Numbered from the stretch's first letter, positions 25,611 to 35,705 are shown. The stretch is DNA of 64,000 nucleotides from Bin87 sp965219925 (GCA_965219925.1 OZ244795.1:3286001-3350000), one strand, 5' to 3'. The notes: generated by a model not told the origin, from the sequence alone. Translations and numbers: made by a program.

Positions 25611-26516
25611 ATGACTCTTCCCGACCAACCGCCAGGCGCTTTGCCCGCAACGTCATCACGCCGGCGACCGCGCAAGTCCCTTGGTCAGCACTTCCTGACC
25701 GATCCTCGCATTGCCCAACGAATTGTCGCCGCAGCGCAGCCGTCTCCTGGCGATACCATTCTGGAAATTGGCCCTGGTTCAGGCACGTTGACCCGGCGAT
25801 TGATCGCCAGCGGCAGCAACGTCATTGCCGTCGAAATCGATCCTCATCTGGCCGCCGGGCTACCCGAACGTATGGACAACCCTCCCAATCTCAAGGTAGT
25901 GCGGGGAGACGCCCGAACCGTCGATATCCCGGCGCTGCTGGAAGGCCGGAGCGCCTATAAACTGGTTGCCAACCTCCCGTATTACGCCGCTGCTCCCATT
26001 CTTCGGAGGTTTCTGGAATCTCGAATACCTCCCACTTCCCTGATAGTCATGGTGCAACGCGAGGTGGCTGATGCCATGTGCGCTGCCCCCGGGCAAATGA
26101 CCCTGATGTCAGTGGCCACCCAACTCTACGCCGTACCATCGGTAGTTGCGCAGGTGCCGCCCCGCTCATTCAGACCGCCGCCCAAGGTATCATCCACGGT
26201 CGTCAAACTTGTTATGAGAGAGACCCAACCGGACCCGTCCAACGGGATTGAGGAATTCTTTGCCCTGGTGCGCTCCGGCTTCTCCGCGCCTCGCAAGCAG
26301 TTACGCAACTCGCTGATGCAGGGTTCAGGTTCGCCCGCTGAGTTCGTGTCGAACGTATTGACCGATGCGGGCATTGACGGGCAGCGGCGTCCGGCCACGC
26401 TTTCCATACCCGAATGGTTGACCCTGGACACTCACTGGCCAGCGGGGGTTCCACGGCGCCGCAGCCAACACAACAATGGCGACGTAAAGGGAACCCGCGC
26501 CCGGGGTTCCCGCTAG
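25611..26516 (+). CDS. rsmA: 16S rRNA dimethyladenosine transferase
   Basis: A 301-residue KsgA/RsmA protein that dimethylates two adjacent adenosines in the helix 45 loop of 16S rRNA. Motifs are KSLGQHFLTDPRIAQRIV, ILEIGPGSGTLTRRL (SAM motif I) and the catalytic NLPYYAAAPI. The ATG at 25611 (MTLPDQPP) is taken; an upstream ATG overlaps the sequence after the SRP terminator and adds an unrelated leader. ispE begins immediately after its stop, a common bacterial pairing. Confidence 0.95.
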   Translation: MTLPDQPPGALPATSSRRRPRKSLGQHFLTDPRIAQRIVAAAQPSPGDTILEIGPGSGTLTRRLIASGSNVIAVEIDPHLAAGLPERMDNPPNLKVVRGDARTVDIPALLEGRSAYKLVANLPYYAAAPILRRFLESRIPPTSLIVMVQREVADAMCAAPGQMTLMSVATQLYAVPSVVAQVPPRSFRPPPKVSSTVVKLVMRETQPDPSNGIEEFFALVRSGFSAPRKQLRNSLMQGSGSPAEFVSNVLTDAGIDGQRRPATLSIPEWLTLDTHWPAGVPRRRSQHNNGDVKGTRARGSR

Positions 26517-27368
26517 ATGTCCACACCCGGTTTGCAGGTTCCGGCTTTGGCCAAGATCAACCTGACCCTCGAGATCATTGGCCGGCGTTCCGACGGATAC
26601 CACGATGTTGCCACCATCCTGCAATCCATCGACCTGGCCGACACCCTGACCATCAAACCCGCCGGATCTCTCACGGTAGAGTGCGACGATCCTGACCTTG
26701 ACGGCCAGCGCAATCTGATCTGGAGGGCCGCGACAGCCCTGGCAGATCACGCCGGCATCCGCCCGAACGCCCACATCCACCTCACCAAGAGTATCCCCGT
26801 AGCCGCCGGTCTTGGCGGTGGCTCCACCGATGCCGCGTCCGCCCTGCGCGGCCTGAACGACCTGTGGCAATTGCAAATGTCACGTGTGGAACTGGCGAAA
26901 GTGGCCGCCGGCATCGGATCTGACGTTCCGTTCTGCATCGACGGCGGTACGGCGCTGGCCACGGGCCGGGGTGACCAATTGATTCCCCTGCCGCCTTTGC
27001 CTCCTCATGACGTACTCCTGGTAGTACCGCGCGAAACGCTGGAGTCCAAAACTCCAACGCTGTTTGGGGCCCTGGAACCCGAAGATTTTTCCGACGGGAG
27101 TTACACGCAGCGGGTATCCTCCACCATAACCGACACTTCAATAACGTCCGGCCAGTGCCGTAATGCCTTTGAACGCGCCGCTCTGGAAATCTTTCCTGGC
27201 CTTTCGGACGTATGGCATGTTGTCGCCGGTCTGGTCAAACATGCGCCTCGTCTGTCCGGCGCCGGACCATCGTTCTTTTCACTTCCATCAACCGAAATTG
27301 AATACACAGCGGTGCAATCCGCCTTGCGAAACACCGGTGCAACGGCGTACCTTGTCCGAACCATTTAG
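26517..27368 (+). CDS. ispE: 4-diphosphocytidyl-2-C-methyl-D-erythritol kinase
   Basis: A 283-residue GHMP kinase of the MEP isoprenoid pathway, phosphorylating CDP-methylerythritol. Seen are the N-terminal PALAKINLTLEI, RSDGYHDV, the ATP-binding glycine-rich loop PVAAGLGGGSTDAASAL and the C-terminal SGAGPSFFSL. Its ATG follows the rsmA TAG without a gap, so they form one operon. Confidence 0.95.
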   Translation: MSTPGLQVPALAKINLTLEIIGRRSDGYHDVATILQSIDLADTLTIKPAGSLTVECDDPDLDGQRNLIWRAATALADHAGIRPNAHIHLTKSIPVAAGLGGGSTDAASALRGLNDLWQLQMSRVELAKVAAGIGSDVPFCIDGGTALATGRGDQLIPLPPLPPHDVLLVVPRETLESKTPTLFGALEPEDFSDGSYTQRVSSTITDTSITSGQCRNAFERAALEIFPGLSDVWHVVAGLVKHAPRLSGAGPSFFSLPSTEIEYTAVQSALRNTGATAYLVRTI

Positions 27369-27434
27369 CCAAATCGTTGGCGGCGATAACGCATCCCCAC
27401 ATCCCTCAGGAATTACGACAGGAATTGCAACTCA

Positions 27435-28358
27435 ATGGACATCCTCGCAGTCATAAATATCCCGTTCGACCCCGACATAATTCGCACCGCCGGATTCCAG
27501 CTGTCCTGGCATGGCTTCTTCACCTTCGTGGCCGTGGCCGTCGCCGTGTACCTCACCTGGCTTTGGGGCCGGCGCGACGGCCTCGATGGCGACGCCATTC
27601 TTTCGGTCGCCACCTGGTGCATCATTGGGGGCATCGTCGGCGCGCGAGTGCTCCATGTTATTGATTTTTGGGACTCGCATTACTCAGCCGACCCCGTCAG
27701 CGTGCTGTATTTCTGGCAAGGCGGTATCGCGATCTTCGGCGCCTACCTGGGAGGCTTTGTCGGCGGCGCATCCTACATATCGCTGCGGAACGCAAGTTGG
27801 CTCAACCGTCTTTGCGATCGCCCTGCCTCCCGATGGACGGGTTTGCACCGTCCGTTCACCCAATTGCCGCCTGTCCCGCACCTGGCCGACATCACCGCTC
27901 CCGCACTGCTGATAGCCCTGGCCATCGGACGCTTGGGCGATGTCATCAACGGGGAACATTGCGCCACTTTCTCCGGTCTGCCCTGGGCAGTGGTCTACAC
28001 AGACCCGGACAGCCTCTACAATCGTTGTGTCCATGGCGGAGCGGCCGCTACACACCCCGCCGTGGCCTACGAGTTGATATTCAGCCTGGCGCTGGCCGGC
28101 ATACTTTGGTTGATGAGAGATCGACTGCAGCCTCGCGGGATGTTGTTCGCCCTCTTCTTCGCCGGTTACTCGATCGGGCGGTTCTTCATATCGTTCCTGC
28201 GAGTAGAAAGCAACACCTACATTTTCGGCTTCAACGAAGCTCAGCTGGTCGCTCTTGCCATAATGTTGGTAACCGTGCCCCTGCTGGTCTACAAAGCTCG
28301 CCTGGTCCGACCGACCCCCAGCGGATCTGGATCACGCTCCGGCCGGCGCAACGCCTGA
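27435..28358 (+). CDS. lgt: Prolipoprotein diacylglyceryl transferase
   Basis: A 307-residue polytopic membrane enzyme that attaches diacylglycerol to the lipobox cysteine of prolipoproteins. Signatures are LSWHGFFTFVAVAVAVYL, IIGGIVGARVLHVI, WQGGIAIFGAYLGG and the Lgt-specific GRLGDVINGEHCATFSGLPW. It has a C-terminal basic tail. Several lipoprotein substrates are encoded in this window (19334, 40365, 52901, 56307, 57580). The gene converges with recJ, with about 100 bp between stops. Confidence 0.95.
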   Translation: MDILAVINIPFDPDIIRTAGFQLSWHGFFTFVAVAVAVYLTWLWGRRDGLDGDAILSVATWCIIGGIVGARVLHVIDFWDSHYSADPVSVLYFWQGGIAIFGAYLGGFVGGASYISLRNASWLNRLCDRPASRWTGLHRPFTQLPPVPHLADITAPALLIALAIGRLGDVINGEHCATFSGLPWAVVYTDPDSLYNRCVHGGAAATHPAVAYELIFSLALAGILWLMRDRLQPRGMLFALFFAGYSIGRFFISFLRVESNTYIFGFNEAQLVALAIMLVTVPLLVYKARLVRPTPSGSGSRSGRRNA

Positions 28359-28459
28359 CCACAGACCCAACCAGCGGTGGCGCTATCGTCCTTTCGCTGC
28401 CAAATCGTCGGGCGCGCTGCCGTCGTTTGCCTGGCCGTTGCGATGCTGGAACACGGCAA

Positions 28460-30157
28460 TCAGGCTGCCGGTCGCAGGTCGTCGATACGCAGGTAATTCC
28501 GGCGTTCGCCCCGGTACCGCTCTTCGGCGATCTGAAATACCAGGTCCACCGTGCCGTAGCCGCCCCAATCACCGGAGTAATTCCACCACAAGGCGTCCAT
28601 CACGCGGCTGCCGCTGCTCACTTGCAACTTCAGATGTTGGGAGTTGGCGCCCACGTATCCCCAATTCAGCACGCGTGTCCGGCGCGCCAGGTAACGGGGA
28701 GTAGGATTGTCCTTCCCAAAGGGCTCCAACCGCTCCCGTAATCGGACCATCTCAGGGTCCAGAATCTCATCCAGGTTGCCTTCAGCGTGAATTTCCAATG
28801 TCGGTTCGGCGCCGAAAAGCCCCAGCTCCGAATCCGCGATCGCCAACAACCGCTGCGCCACCGCATCGTAATTGTCGCGGCTTACGGTAAAGCCGGCAGC
28901 TGCGGCATGCCCTCCGAACCGGGTCAGCAGGTCTCCGCACCGGCTTATCGCTTCTATCAGATTGAATCCGCCAGCGCTCCGGGCGCTGGCTACCAGATGA
29001 TCGGGATCAACAGTGGCCAGGGCAATCGCGGGGCAATTGAACCTTTCTGCCAGCCTGCCGGCGATCAAGCCGTTTATCCCCGGAGTGTATTCCTTGTCGT
29101 GGGTAATGATGATCGACGGTTTGGCCGCCGTTACTGAAACATGTCCAATGGCTATCTCAACGGCTCGCGCCGTCAGATCCCGCCGCCGTTGGTTGTACTG
29201 CTCCAACTGTCCCGCCAGCTGATCCGCTTCTCGCGAGTCCCTGGTCAGCAACAGGTTCAGCGCCGTTATCGGGTGAGCCATTCGCCCCGGCGCGTTTAGC
29301 CGGGGAGCAATTTGGAACGAAACGTGCTCGGAACGAATTTCCTGGCCGTCCAGGTTGGTCCGTCTCAACAGGGCTCGCATCCCGGGCCGCCCGGTATGCG
29401 ACAACGCCGCCAGCCCGTGTTGCACCAGGTGGCGATTTTCATCCCGTAATGGCACCAGGTCGGCGATAGTCCCCAGCGCCGCCAACTCCATCAACGACTC
29501 ATCGTGTTCAACGCCCAGGTGATCTTCCAGTCCACAAGCCAGCTTGTAGGCAACGCCAGCGCCGCATAATTCACCGTACGGATAGTGACTTCCCGGCACC
29601 CGGGGACTCACGATCGCCACCGCATCGGGGCATAATTCGGGCGGTGTGTGATGGTCGGTAATGATAACTTCAGCGCCTCTATCTACCGCCAAAGCGACCT
29701 CATCGAAGTTGCTGATACCGCAATCTACGGTAACTATCAGTGAAACACCATCGTCGATCAGACGGTTAACTGCATCCGGGGTCATTCCGTGCCCTTCGGC
29801 AACCGGATCAGGAAGATAGGGCATAGTGTCGGCGCCCAGCCGCCGCAGGGTTTCGGTGAGAATGGCCGTTCCGGTTATTCCGTCGACGTCGAAATCTCCA
29901 AAGACGGCGACCCTCTCGCCGGCCCTTACCGCATCCGTCAGGCGGGACACCGCCTGTTTCATGCCGGCCATCAGTCCCGGTTCGTACGGCAGACCCTGCG
30001 GGTCCAGCATGGATGCCAACTCCCGAGGATTACCGATACCACGGGACAGGAGCAACTGGACTGCGGCATCCGACAGATGGGAAGGCAAACGGTGGCCGTT
30101 AACCCTTGGGGGCAGTATCCACCGGCGCGTCGGTGCAGCTTGCAATCCTCGGTTCAC
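28460..30157 (-). CDS. recJ: Single-stranded-DNA-specific exonuclease RecJ
   Basis: About 565 residues with the DHH-phosphoesterase motifs: VFGDFDVDGITGTA, IVTVDCGISN and VIITDHHTPPEL, then DHHA1-region elements TRFGGHAAAAGFTV and a C-terminal OB-fold ending YLRIDDLRP. It degrades single-stranded DNA 5' to 3' in recombination and repair. The GTG at 30157 is preferred because a longer frame runs back into fabF; the start remains approximate. It follows fabF by about 28 bp. Confidence 0.93.
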   Translation of the reverse strand: MNRGLQAAPTRRWILPPRVNGHRLPSHLSDAAVQLLLSRGIGNPRELASMLDPQGLPYEPGLMAGMKQAVSRLTDAVRAGERVAVFGDFDVDGITGTAILTETLRRLGADTMPYLPDPVAEGHGMTPDAVNRLIDDGVSLIVTVDCGISNFDEVALAVDRGAEVIITDHHTPPELCPDAVAIVSPRVPGSHYPYGELCGAGVAYKLACGLEDHLGVEHDESLMELAALGTIADLVPLRDENRHLVQHGLAALSHTGRPGMRALLRRTNLDGQEIRSEHVSFQIAPRLNAPGRMAHPITALNLLLTRDSREADQLAGQLEQYNQRRRDLTARAVEIAIGHVSVTAAKPSIIITHDKEYTPGINGLIAGRLAERFNCPAIALATVDPDHLVASARSAGGFNLIEAISRCGDLLTRFGGHAAAAGFTVSRDNYDAVAQRLLAIADSELGLFGAEPTLEIHAEGNLDEILDPEMVRLRERLEPFGKDNPTPRYLARRTRVLNWGYVGANSQHLKLQVSSGSRVMDALWWNYSGDWGGYGTVDLVFQIAEERYRGERRNYLRIDDLRPAA

Positions 30158-30185
30158 AAACCCGGTAGCGCCGGGATTCCTCGGC

Positions 30186-31451
30186 CTAGTCGCCCAGATC
30201 CGGTTGGGCCAGCACCAATACCGAGTTGTGGCCTCCAAATCCGAAAGAATTGCTCAACACCACGTGGAGGTCAGCCTGCCGGGCCTGTAGCGGCACGTAG
30301 TCCAAGTCACATTCGTCGTCGGGTTCATCGAGGTTGATGGTGGGCGGCATCAATCCTCGTCGCAGCGCCATGGTACACACGACGGCTTCCAGAGCCCCGC
30401 CGGCGCCCAGCAAATGGCCCGTCATGCTCTTGGTGCTGCTGATTGGCACCCGGTACGCTTCTTCACCCAACGCCAGTTTCAGAGCCTTGGTTTCGTGCCA
30501 GTCATTCAACGGAGTGGACGTTCCGTGGGCGTTGAGGTAATCAATGTCGGTCGGAGCCAGTTTCGACACTGCCAACGCATCGGTCACCGCCGCCGCCGCG
30601 CTCTGGCCGGTGGGGTTGGGTTCAGTCAGGTGATGAGAATCGCTGGTGGCAGCGTAGCCACGAATCTCGGCCAATGGCTCCGCCCCGCGGGATTGCGCAT
30701 GCTCCACGCTTTCCAGCACCAGCACCGCGGCGCCCTCTGCCAGCACAAAGCCATCTCGATGCCGGTTGAAAGGTTGGCTGGCCCGTTGCGGATGGTCGTT
30801 CTGACGCGATAGGGCGCGCAGAGCGTTGAACCCGGCCACCGACAGCGGCGTGATAGGCGCCTCAGCGCCGCCAGCCAGGACAACGTCTGCCCGGCCGTGT
30901 CTGATCAGATCCCATCCGATGCCGATGGCGTCGGCTCCACTGCTGCACGACGATGTAATGCAGTAGTTTGCTCCCATGGCTCCGGTAACCATCGACACCT
31001 GCGCCGAACCCATGTCTGCCAGCATCATCGGGATGAGGAATGGCGTAACACGTCGCGGCCCGCGTTCCAGCAATACTTTATGTTGCTCGGTGAGGGTGCT
31101 GATCCCGCCGATCCCGCTTCCTATCACCACGTGTACGCTGTATCTGTCCATGGATCGCGGGTCCAGAGTGGCCTGCTGGCAGGCCTCTCGAGCCGCCACC
31201 GCAGCAAATTGCGCGAAGCGGTCCATGCGTCGGGCTTCCTTTCGGTCGAGATAATTCTCGGCGTTGAATCCCTTGACCTCGGCGGCGAACCGAGTGTCGA
31301 AGGATTCCGCGTCAAACCCGGTGATGTAATCGATTCCCGATTTGCCGGCCGCGATGGCTTCCCAACTCTCGGGAACATTCAACCCCAGGGGGCTCACCAT
31401 GCCCAGTCCGGTGATTACTACGCGGTGGCGAGCCCCACCGTTATCGGACAT
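30186..31451 (-). CDS. fabF: 3-oxoacyl-[ACP] synthase II, copy 1
   Basis: A 421-residue condensing enzyme of fatty-acid elongation. The Cys-His-His triad is visible: CITSSCSSGADAIG, NAHGTSTPLND and STKSMTGHLLGAGG, with SFGFGGHNSVLV at the end. It begins VVITGLGMVSPLG after a short leader. A second paralogue lies at 37153-38424 on the other strand. It is followed by recJ and preceded 3 bp upstream by a radical SAM gene. Confidence 0.94.
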   Translation of the reverse strand: MSDNGGARHRVVITGLGMVSPLGLNVPESWEAIAAGKSGIDYITGFDAESFDTRFAAEVKGFNAENYLDRKEARRMDRFAQFAAVAAREACQQATLDPRSMDRYSVHVVIGSGIGGISTLTEQHKVLLERGPRRVTPFLIPMMLADMGSAQVSMVTGAMGANYCITSSCSSGADAIGIGWDLIRHGRADVVLAGGAEAPITPLSVAGFNALRALSRQNDHPQRASQPFNRHRDGFVLAEGAAVLVLESVEHAQSRGAEPLAEIRGYAATSDSHHLTEPNPTGQSAAAAVTDALAVSKLAPTDIDYLNAHGTSTPLNDWHETKALKLALGEEAYRVPISSTKSMTGHLLGAGGALEAVVCTMALRRGLMPPTINLDEPDDECDLDYVPLQARQADLHVVLSNSFGFGGHNSVLVLAQPDLGD

Positions 31452-31454
31452 ACG

Positions 31455-33302
31455 CTAACTCGCCCGCGTTCTATTGCGCTGTTGCCGGTGGGAGTCCATT
31501 ACGCTGTTCAGCATCTCGGTTACTTCGTTCACGCGCATCGAAATGTTACTCGCAACTTCCTTACTGCCAGCGTCGGCCCGCTCAGCGTAGTTGCACAGCG
31601 CTTCCGAGGCTTCATTGATCCGGACCCGCAGGTTGTCCACAAAGTCGGACCGCATGTTCGACAACGGTTGACTCACCGACCGGTATGTTTCAGCCAACTC
31701 GGTAACCCGCTGGTGCAAATTCTCGCCCAGTTCCTTCCCGGCCTGGTACACCTGCTGGGAGTAAGTGCGCATCGTTTCCGTGGTTTCCGACAAATCCTCC
31801 ACGCTGCGCGCCTGCCGCAACCGGTAGTTGCCTATGATACGGAAAAGTCGGCCGTAGAGCGTGTCGATTGACGTCAGTTTGGCGCTGTAGCGGTCGAACA
31901 GGTCGCGGCTTTCGGCCATCGTCCACCGTTCATCTTCATGGACGAACTGGCGACCGGTGTAAAGCTCGTAGGGCCGCATCTCTCCATCTTGCAGGGGATC
32001 GCCATTTGCATTCAGCGGTTTGAGATCCCAGTTAGAGGTTGCCGGCAGCGGCGTGAGCAGGTTGGCCGTCTGGTAGCGACTGTGCTGGGTTACCCAATCG
32101 GCCAGCGTCATGATCGACTCTTCGGTGTCATAGGGCAATCCGATAATGGTCATGGCCACCACCGAGAATCCCTTCTCATTCAAGCGCACCAGGTCCTTTT
32201 CCATCTGACCCGGCTCCTGACGCTTGCGAACCGCTTTCAGGCTTTCGGCGTTGTTTGATTCCACGCCGAGGTAAAGCATCTTTACGTTGGCATCCAGCAA
32301 CGCATCGGCCAATTCGTCGTCCTGCCCTATTTCGGCCCGCGCCTGGCAGATCATGTTCATCGAATCGGTGCGGCCTATCCAGCCTTGCAACCGCTCCAGA
32401 CGCTCATTGCGGAACTTCACCGCCCGCAACGGGGGCGTGTGCAAGTCATCCGAAATAAACACATTGATGTTCCCGTTACGGCCGGTGTGGATCAGCCCGT
32501 CGGAAGCCAGGTCTTCCAACTGTTCCAAACGCTTGTACTCGGTGGATCGGTCAATAAGCCGATAGCCCAGGAACTGTTGGATCACCTGGCAGTAGGAACA
32601 ATTTTCGGTGCATCCGCGAACTGTCTCCATCACTGCGCCGACCATTGGAGTGGACGGCGTGAGCCCGCGTATCGAGCGGTAATCCGGCAGCTCGACGAAA
32701 TCGGGCTTGACCAGTCCCTTCCGCATGGTTTGCACCACGTGCCCGTCCTTCAGGTACGAAATGCCGGCGACACGTTCCAGGTAAGTGTATTTACGATCGT
32801 CGCGCCACGTTAACAAAATGTCGCAAAGTTGGCCGATGATGTCCTCGCCTTCGCGGTTGACAATTACATCGAATCCACCCCGAGCGATGGCCTCTTCGGG
32901 CAAGGGGCTCATCTGGGGTCCGCCGCCCATGATAATCAGATCCGGATGATATTCTCGCGCTTCCCGAGCAATTTGATATGCCCTGGGCGTTTCGTTAATC
33001 AGCGAGGTCATCATGAGAATGTGTACGCCATCCAGGTCTTTGTCCGGATCGATGTGGCCCAGCCGGTCTTCAAACCAGATATCCCGCTCGTACACGTAGG
33101 GCCCTTCCCACTGCGCCAGCGCGCCGGAAAGGAACAACATCCCTTGTCGTGGGATGGCAATATATTCAAAGTTGCCGCCAGCCGAAGCCGGCTGCACCAT
33201 CATCACCCGTCGCGTGCGGTCACCCTTGGGTTGAATCGCAACCGGAGAAACCCTAGCGGGGGTGCCGTCAAATTTGTCTTTGAGCAATCGAATCGCGGTC
33301 AT
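31455..33302 (-). CDS. Radical SAM protein with B12-binding-like N-domain and helical C-terminus
   Basis: A 615-residue protein. Residues about 30-190 form a Rossmann-like cobalamin-type domain (HPDLIIMGGGPQMSPLPEEA) as in BchE-like proteins. The radical SAM cluster motif is RGCTENCSYCQV (CxxxCxxC), followed by a TIM-barrel core with YLGVESNNAESLK. The last 130 residues are long amphipathic helices (ELGENLHQRVTELAETYR) likely to form a coiled coil. The substrate is unknown. The ATG at 33302 (MTAIRLLKDK) is preferred over an upstream frame extension. It is adjacent to fabF, which hints at a lipid-related role. Confidence 0.82.
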   Translation of the reverse strand: MTAIRLLKDKFDGTPARVSPVAIQPKGDRTRRVMMVQPASAGGNFEYIAIPRQGMLFLSGALAQWEGPYVYERDIWFEDRLGHIDPDKDLDGVHILMMTSLINETPRAYQIAREAREYHPDLIIMGGGPQMSPLPEEAIARGGFDVIVNREGEDIIGQLCDILLTWRDDRKYTYLERVAGISYLKDGHVVQTMRKGLVKPDFVELPDYRSIRGLTPSTPMVGAVMETVRGCTENCSYCQVIQQFLGYRLIDRSTEYKRLEQLEDLASDGLIHTGRNGNINVFISDDLHTPPLRAVKFRNERLERLQGWIGRTDSMNMICQARAEIGQDDELADALLDANVKMLYLGVESNNAESLKAVRKRQEPGQMEKDLVRLNEKGFSVVAMTIIGLPYDTEESIMTLADWVTQHSRYQTANLLTPLPATSNWDLKPLNANGDPLQDGEMRPYELYTGRQFVHEDERWTMAESRDLFDRYSAKLTSIDTLYGRLFRIIGNYRLRQARSVEDLSETTETMRTYSQQVYQAGKELGENLHQRVTELAETYRSVSQPLSNMRSDFVDNLRVRINEASEALCNYAERADAGSKEVASNISMRVNEVTEMLNSVMDSHRQQRNRTRAS

Positions 33303-33431
33303 TGCGTCACTTACTCCAACGCCGGCAAATGGGCGTCTTCCCACATTTGGGGGTTCTTACGGTTCTGGACGACATTATACATCATCGCCGGTCCCCAATA
33401 ACCACAGGTTGCACCACTGCGATCGACGAAA

Positions 33432-34400
33432 TCAGCGGGCCCGGAAATAGGGGATGATGTCCTTGGCAATAACCTCCAGGTGGCGGCGGCGATCTTCGCT
33501 TGGCGCGGCGATACTGAACACAATATACCGGGCTCCGGCATCGATGTACTCCTGCAAACGTTCAATGCACATCCGCGGCGTACCCAGCAGACAATACCGG
33601 CGCACAATGTTCATAAACCCGCCGCTGTAAAGGTATTGGTTTCCCAGGGATTCGGCAGCAGTTCGGGCGGCGCTCTCTTCCGTTTGTCCCAAAGTAATGT
33701 AAGGGAAAAAGGCCCATTGGAAACCGCTCAAGTCTCGACCTTCCTCCGTCGCGAATTCGTTGATCCGAGACACACTTTCGCGATAACGATCAGGACTGTA
33801 GAAATAGGGCAGCCAACCGTCACCGTAGCGAACCGCCCTCCTCATCGCAGCATCGCGCCTGCCTGCCACCCAGATGGGCGGGTGTGGTTGTTGCGTGGGT
33901 TTGGGATTGATCGCCGCCTCATCGAGGGCGTAATGACGGCCGGCCATCGTTACGGCATCTTCCGTCCACAGGCGTCGCAAGGCGTCCAGACACTCGTTGG
34001 TTCTGCGACCACGCTGCCCAATGTTGATGCCGGCGTTCTGGTACTCCATGGGAAACTCGCCGCCAACACCCACTCCCAGCGTCAACCTCCCTCCGGAAGC
34101 GATGTCCAGGGTGGCCGTCATGCGCGCTAATACCAGCGGATGGTAGAAAGGAGCCAGCGTTACCGATGTCAGGATTCGCATCCTCTCGGTAGCTCCGGCC
34201 GCCACCGCCAGCAGCGGAATGGCGGCGTGGGTGGGGCCAGGCGGGCGTCCCCGCATAAAATGCTCTCCCGCGCCCATGTACTCGAAGCCCAGTTCCTCCA
34301 TCAAACGCGCCTGTTCGGCAGTTCGGTCGGCCGGCAACGCCATGCTGGCCCCAAAGTGCAATTCGGGCGCGCCGGGCACGCTGCTGGTAGAGGAGGTCAT
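33432..34400 (-). CDS. LLM-class (luciferase-like, probably F420-dependent) oxidoreductase
   Basis: A 322-residue luciferase-like TIM-barrel flavin/F420 enzyme. Characteristic segments are EELGFEYMGAGEHFM, TSVTLAPFYHPLVLARMTATLD, GGRLTLGVGVGGEFPMEY and PPIWVAGRRDAAMRRAVRYGDGW. The family uses reduced F420 or FMN; the choice cannot be read reliably here. The substrate is unknown. AGGAGG lies just before the coding start region. It is divergent from the NDUFA9-like gene. Confidence 0.87.
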   Translation of the reverse strand: MTSSTSSVPGAPELHFGASMALPADRTAEQARLMEELGFEYMGAGEHFMRGRPPGPTHAAIPLLAVAAGATERMRILTSVTLAPFYHPLVLARMTATLDIASGGRLTLGVGVGGEFPMEYQNAGINIGQRGRRTNECLDALRRLWTEDAVTMAGRHYALDEAAINPKPTQQPHPPIWVAGRRDAAMRRAVRYGDGWLPYFYSPDRYRESVSRINEFATEEGRDLSGFQWAFFPYITLGQTEESAARTAAESLGNQYLYSGGFMNIVRRYCLLGTPRMCIERLQEYIDAGARYIVFSIAAPSEDRRRHLEVIAKDIIPYFRAR

Positions 34401-34725
34401 GTCGCCAGAAAATCAGGGTCGCGCGGTTGGCTCGGCAGTTCTTTCGTTCCGTCGTTCGGGTATTGAGTGGTTTTTGTATGGCGCGCCGGAATCGTTCGCG
34501 TTTTGCTTTCGCAGATTATCGCGTTTTGTTCGCTTCGTTATTGTTGCGTTTCATTATTGTAAAGTAAAGCAATTCTACTGCAATTGAGCCCGTTCCGCAA
34601 AATATCGCACTCAACGAAAACACCCAATCCCGCCACGGTCGAATTGGGAAGGCATGTTGGGTGGGTGATATAATCTAACACTGAATCTGGGCCGTATCGA
34701 ATCCTATTCTGACGCCAGGATTGCC
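34401..34725. other. AT-rich intergenic region between divergent genes
   Basis: About 325 bp without a gene. From about 34480 to 34600 the composition turns clearly AT-rich and T-rich. A TATAAT box at 34669-34674 points towards the NDUFA9-like gene, though no good -35 matches it (TTGGGA with a 19-bp gap is the best). It is probably the shared promoter region of both divergent genes. Confidence 0.5.
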
Positions 34726-35673
34726 ATGACCGTTCTCGTTACGGGAGCCACCGGGTTGTTGGGTCGTCAAGTCGTCCAACGGTTGTTGGACACCAACCAC
34801 GAAGTAAGGGTGATGGTGCGTTCGCCCGGCAGGGAACGGGTTTTCCATTCCCCGCCCACCGACGTGTTCTACGGCGATGTGTCCGACCCCAACGCCCTCA
34901 CCGAAGCATGTCGAGATATTTCCGAAGTTGTCCACCTGGTCGCAGTCATACGCGGCAATCGCCGGCAATTTGACGCCATCAACCGACAGGGCACCGCCAA
35001 CGTGGTCACCGCGGCCAAAGCGTCCGGGTCGGTGCGCCGGTTCATTCACGTCAGCGCCAACGGAGCCACCAACACTCCTCGGCTCCAGTACCTTCACTCA
35101 AAATGGCTTGGCGAACAGGCGGTGGTCACTGGGGGAATACCCTACGTGATCCTGCGCCCCTCTTTGATATTTGGAACCGGCGACGAATTCACGTCAGCGG
35201 TGGCGGCATTGGCCAAAATCGCGCCCATCACGCCCGTTATCGGTTCCGGAAACAATCGGCTTCAACCCATCCATGTTGACGATGTGGCCCACTGCGTGGT
35301 CGGAGCCCTCACCGGCGATGTCAAAAGCAGCCAGATCGTGGAAATCGGCGGGCCGCAACAGCTCACCTACAACGAAATCGTAGCCACCGTCGCTCATACG
35401 GTGGGGCGCAGCGGGCGGACGCTCAATATTCCTCTTTGGATGATTCGCCCGGGCATAGCTTTACTCGGGGCGCTAACTCCCAACCCGCCCATCAACAAGG
35501 CGATGCTGCAACTGATTTCGCTGCGCAACGTAGCGGAGATCCACGGTGTTGAACAGCAATTCGGATTCAAGCCCCGACCCCTGGACGGCAACATAGACCA
35601 CGTCAAGGATCTCACCATTGGCGCTGCGTTGCGCATGAATCTGGGATTCTCGCCGCGCCGTCGTGCCGCCTGA
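34726..35673 (+). CDS. NAD(P)-binding epimerase-like protein, NDUFA9 type
   Basis: A 315-residue extended short-chain dehydrogenase. It starts VLVTGATGLLGRQVVQ (GxxGxxG), has YLHSKWLGEQAV (YxxxK) and YVILRPSLIFGTGDEF, and a C-terminal domain like the complex I accessory subunit NDUFA9. Such proteins bind NADPH, and the bacterial homologues' role is unproven. Its presence in a genome with complex I is suggestive only. folC follows after 32 bp. Confidence 0.83.
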   Translation: MTVLVTGATGLLGRQVVQRLLDTNHEVRVMVRSPGRERVFHSPPTDVFYGDVSDPNALTEACRDISEVVHLVAVIRGNRRQFDAINRQGTANVVTAAKASGSVRRFIHVSANGATNTPRLQYLHSKWLGEQAVVTGGIPYVILRPSLIFGTGDEFTSAVAALAKIAPITPVIGSGNNRLQPIHVDDVAHCVVGALTGDVKSSQIVEIGGPQQLTYNEIVATVAHTVGRSGRTLNIPLWMIRPGIALLGALTPNPPINKAMLQLISLRNVAEIHGVEQQFGFKPRPLDGNIDHVKDLTIGAALRMNLGFSPRRRAA

Positions 35674-35705
35674 ATCAGTATGGCGCCTTCGAGAACATCG
35701 AAATC

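Noticed and set aside
25226..25675. Minus-strand open frame across the SRP RNA and the rsmA 5' end
   Set aside because: The region is a structured RNA gene with promoter and terminator; the translation resembles no protein.
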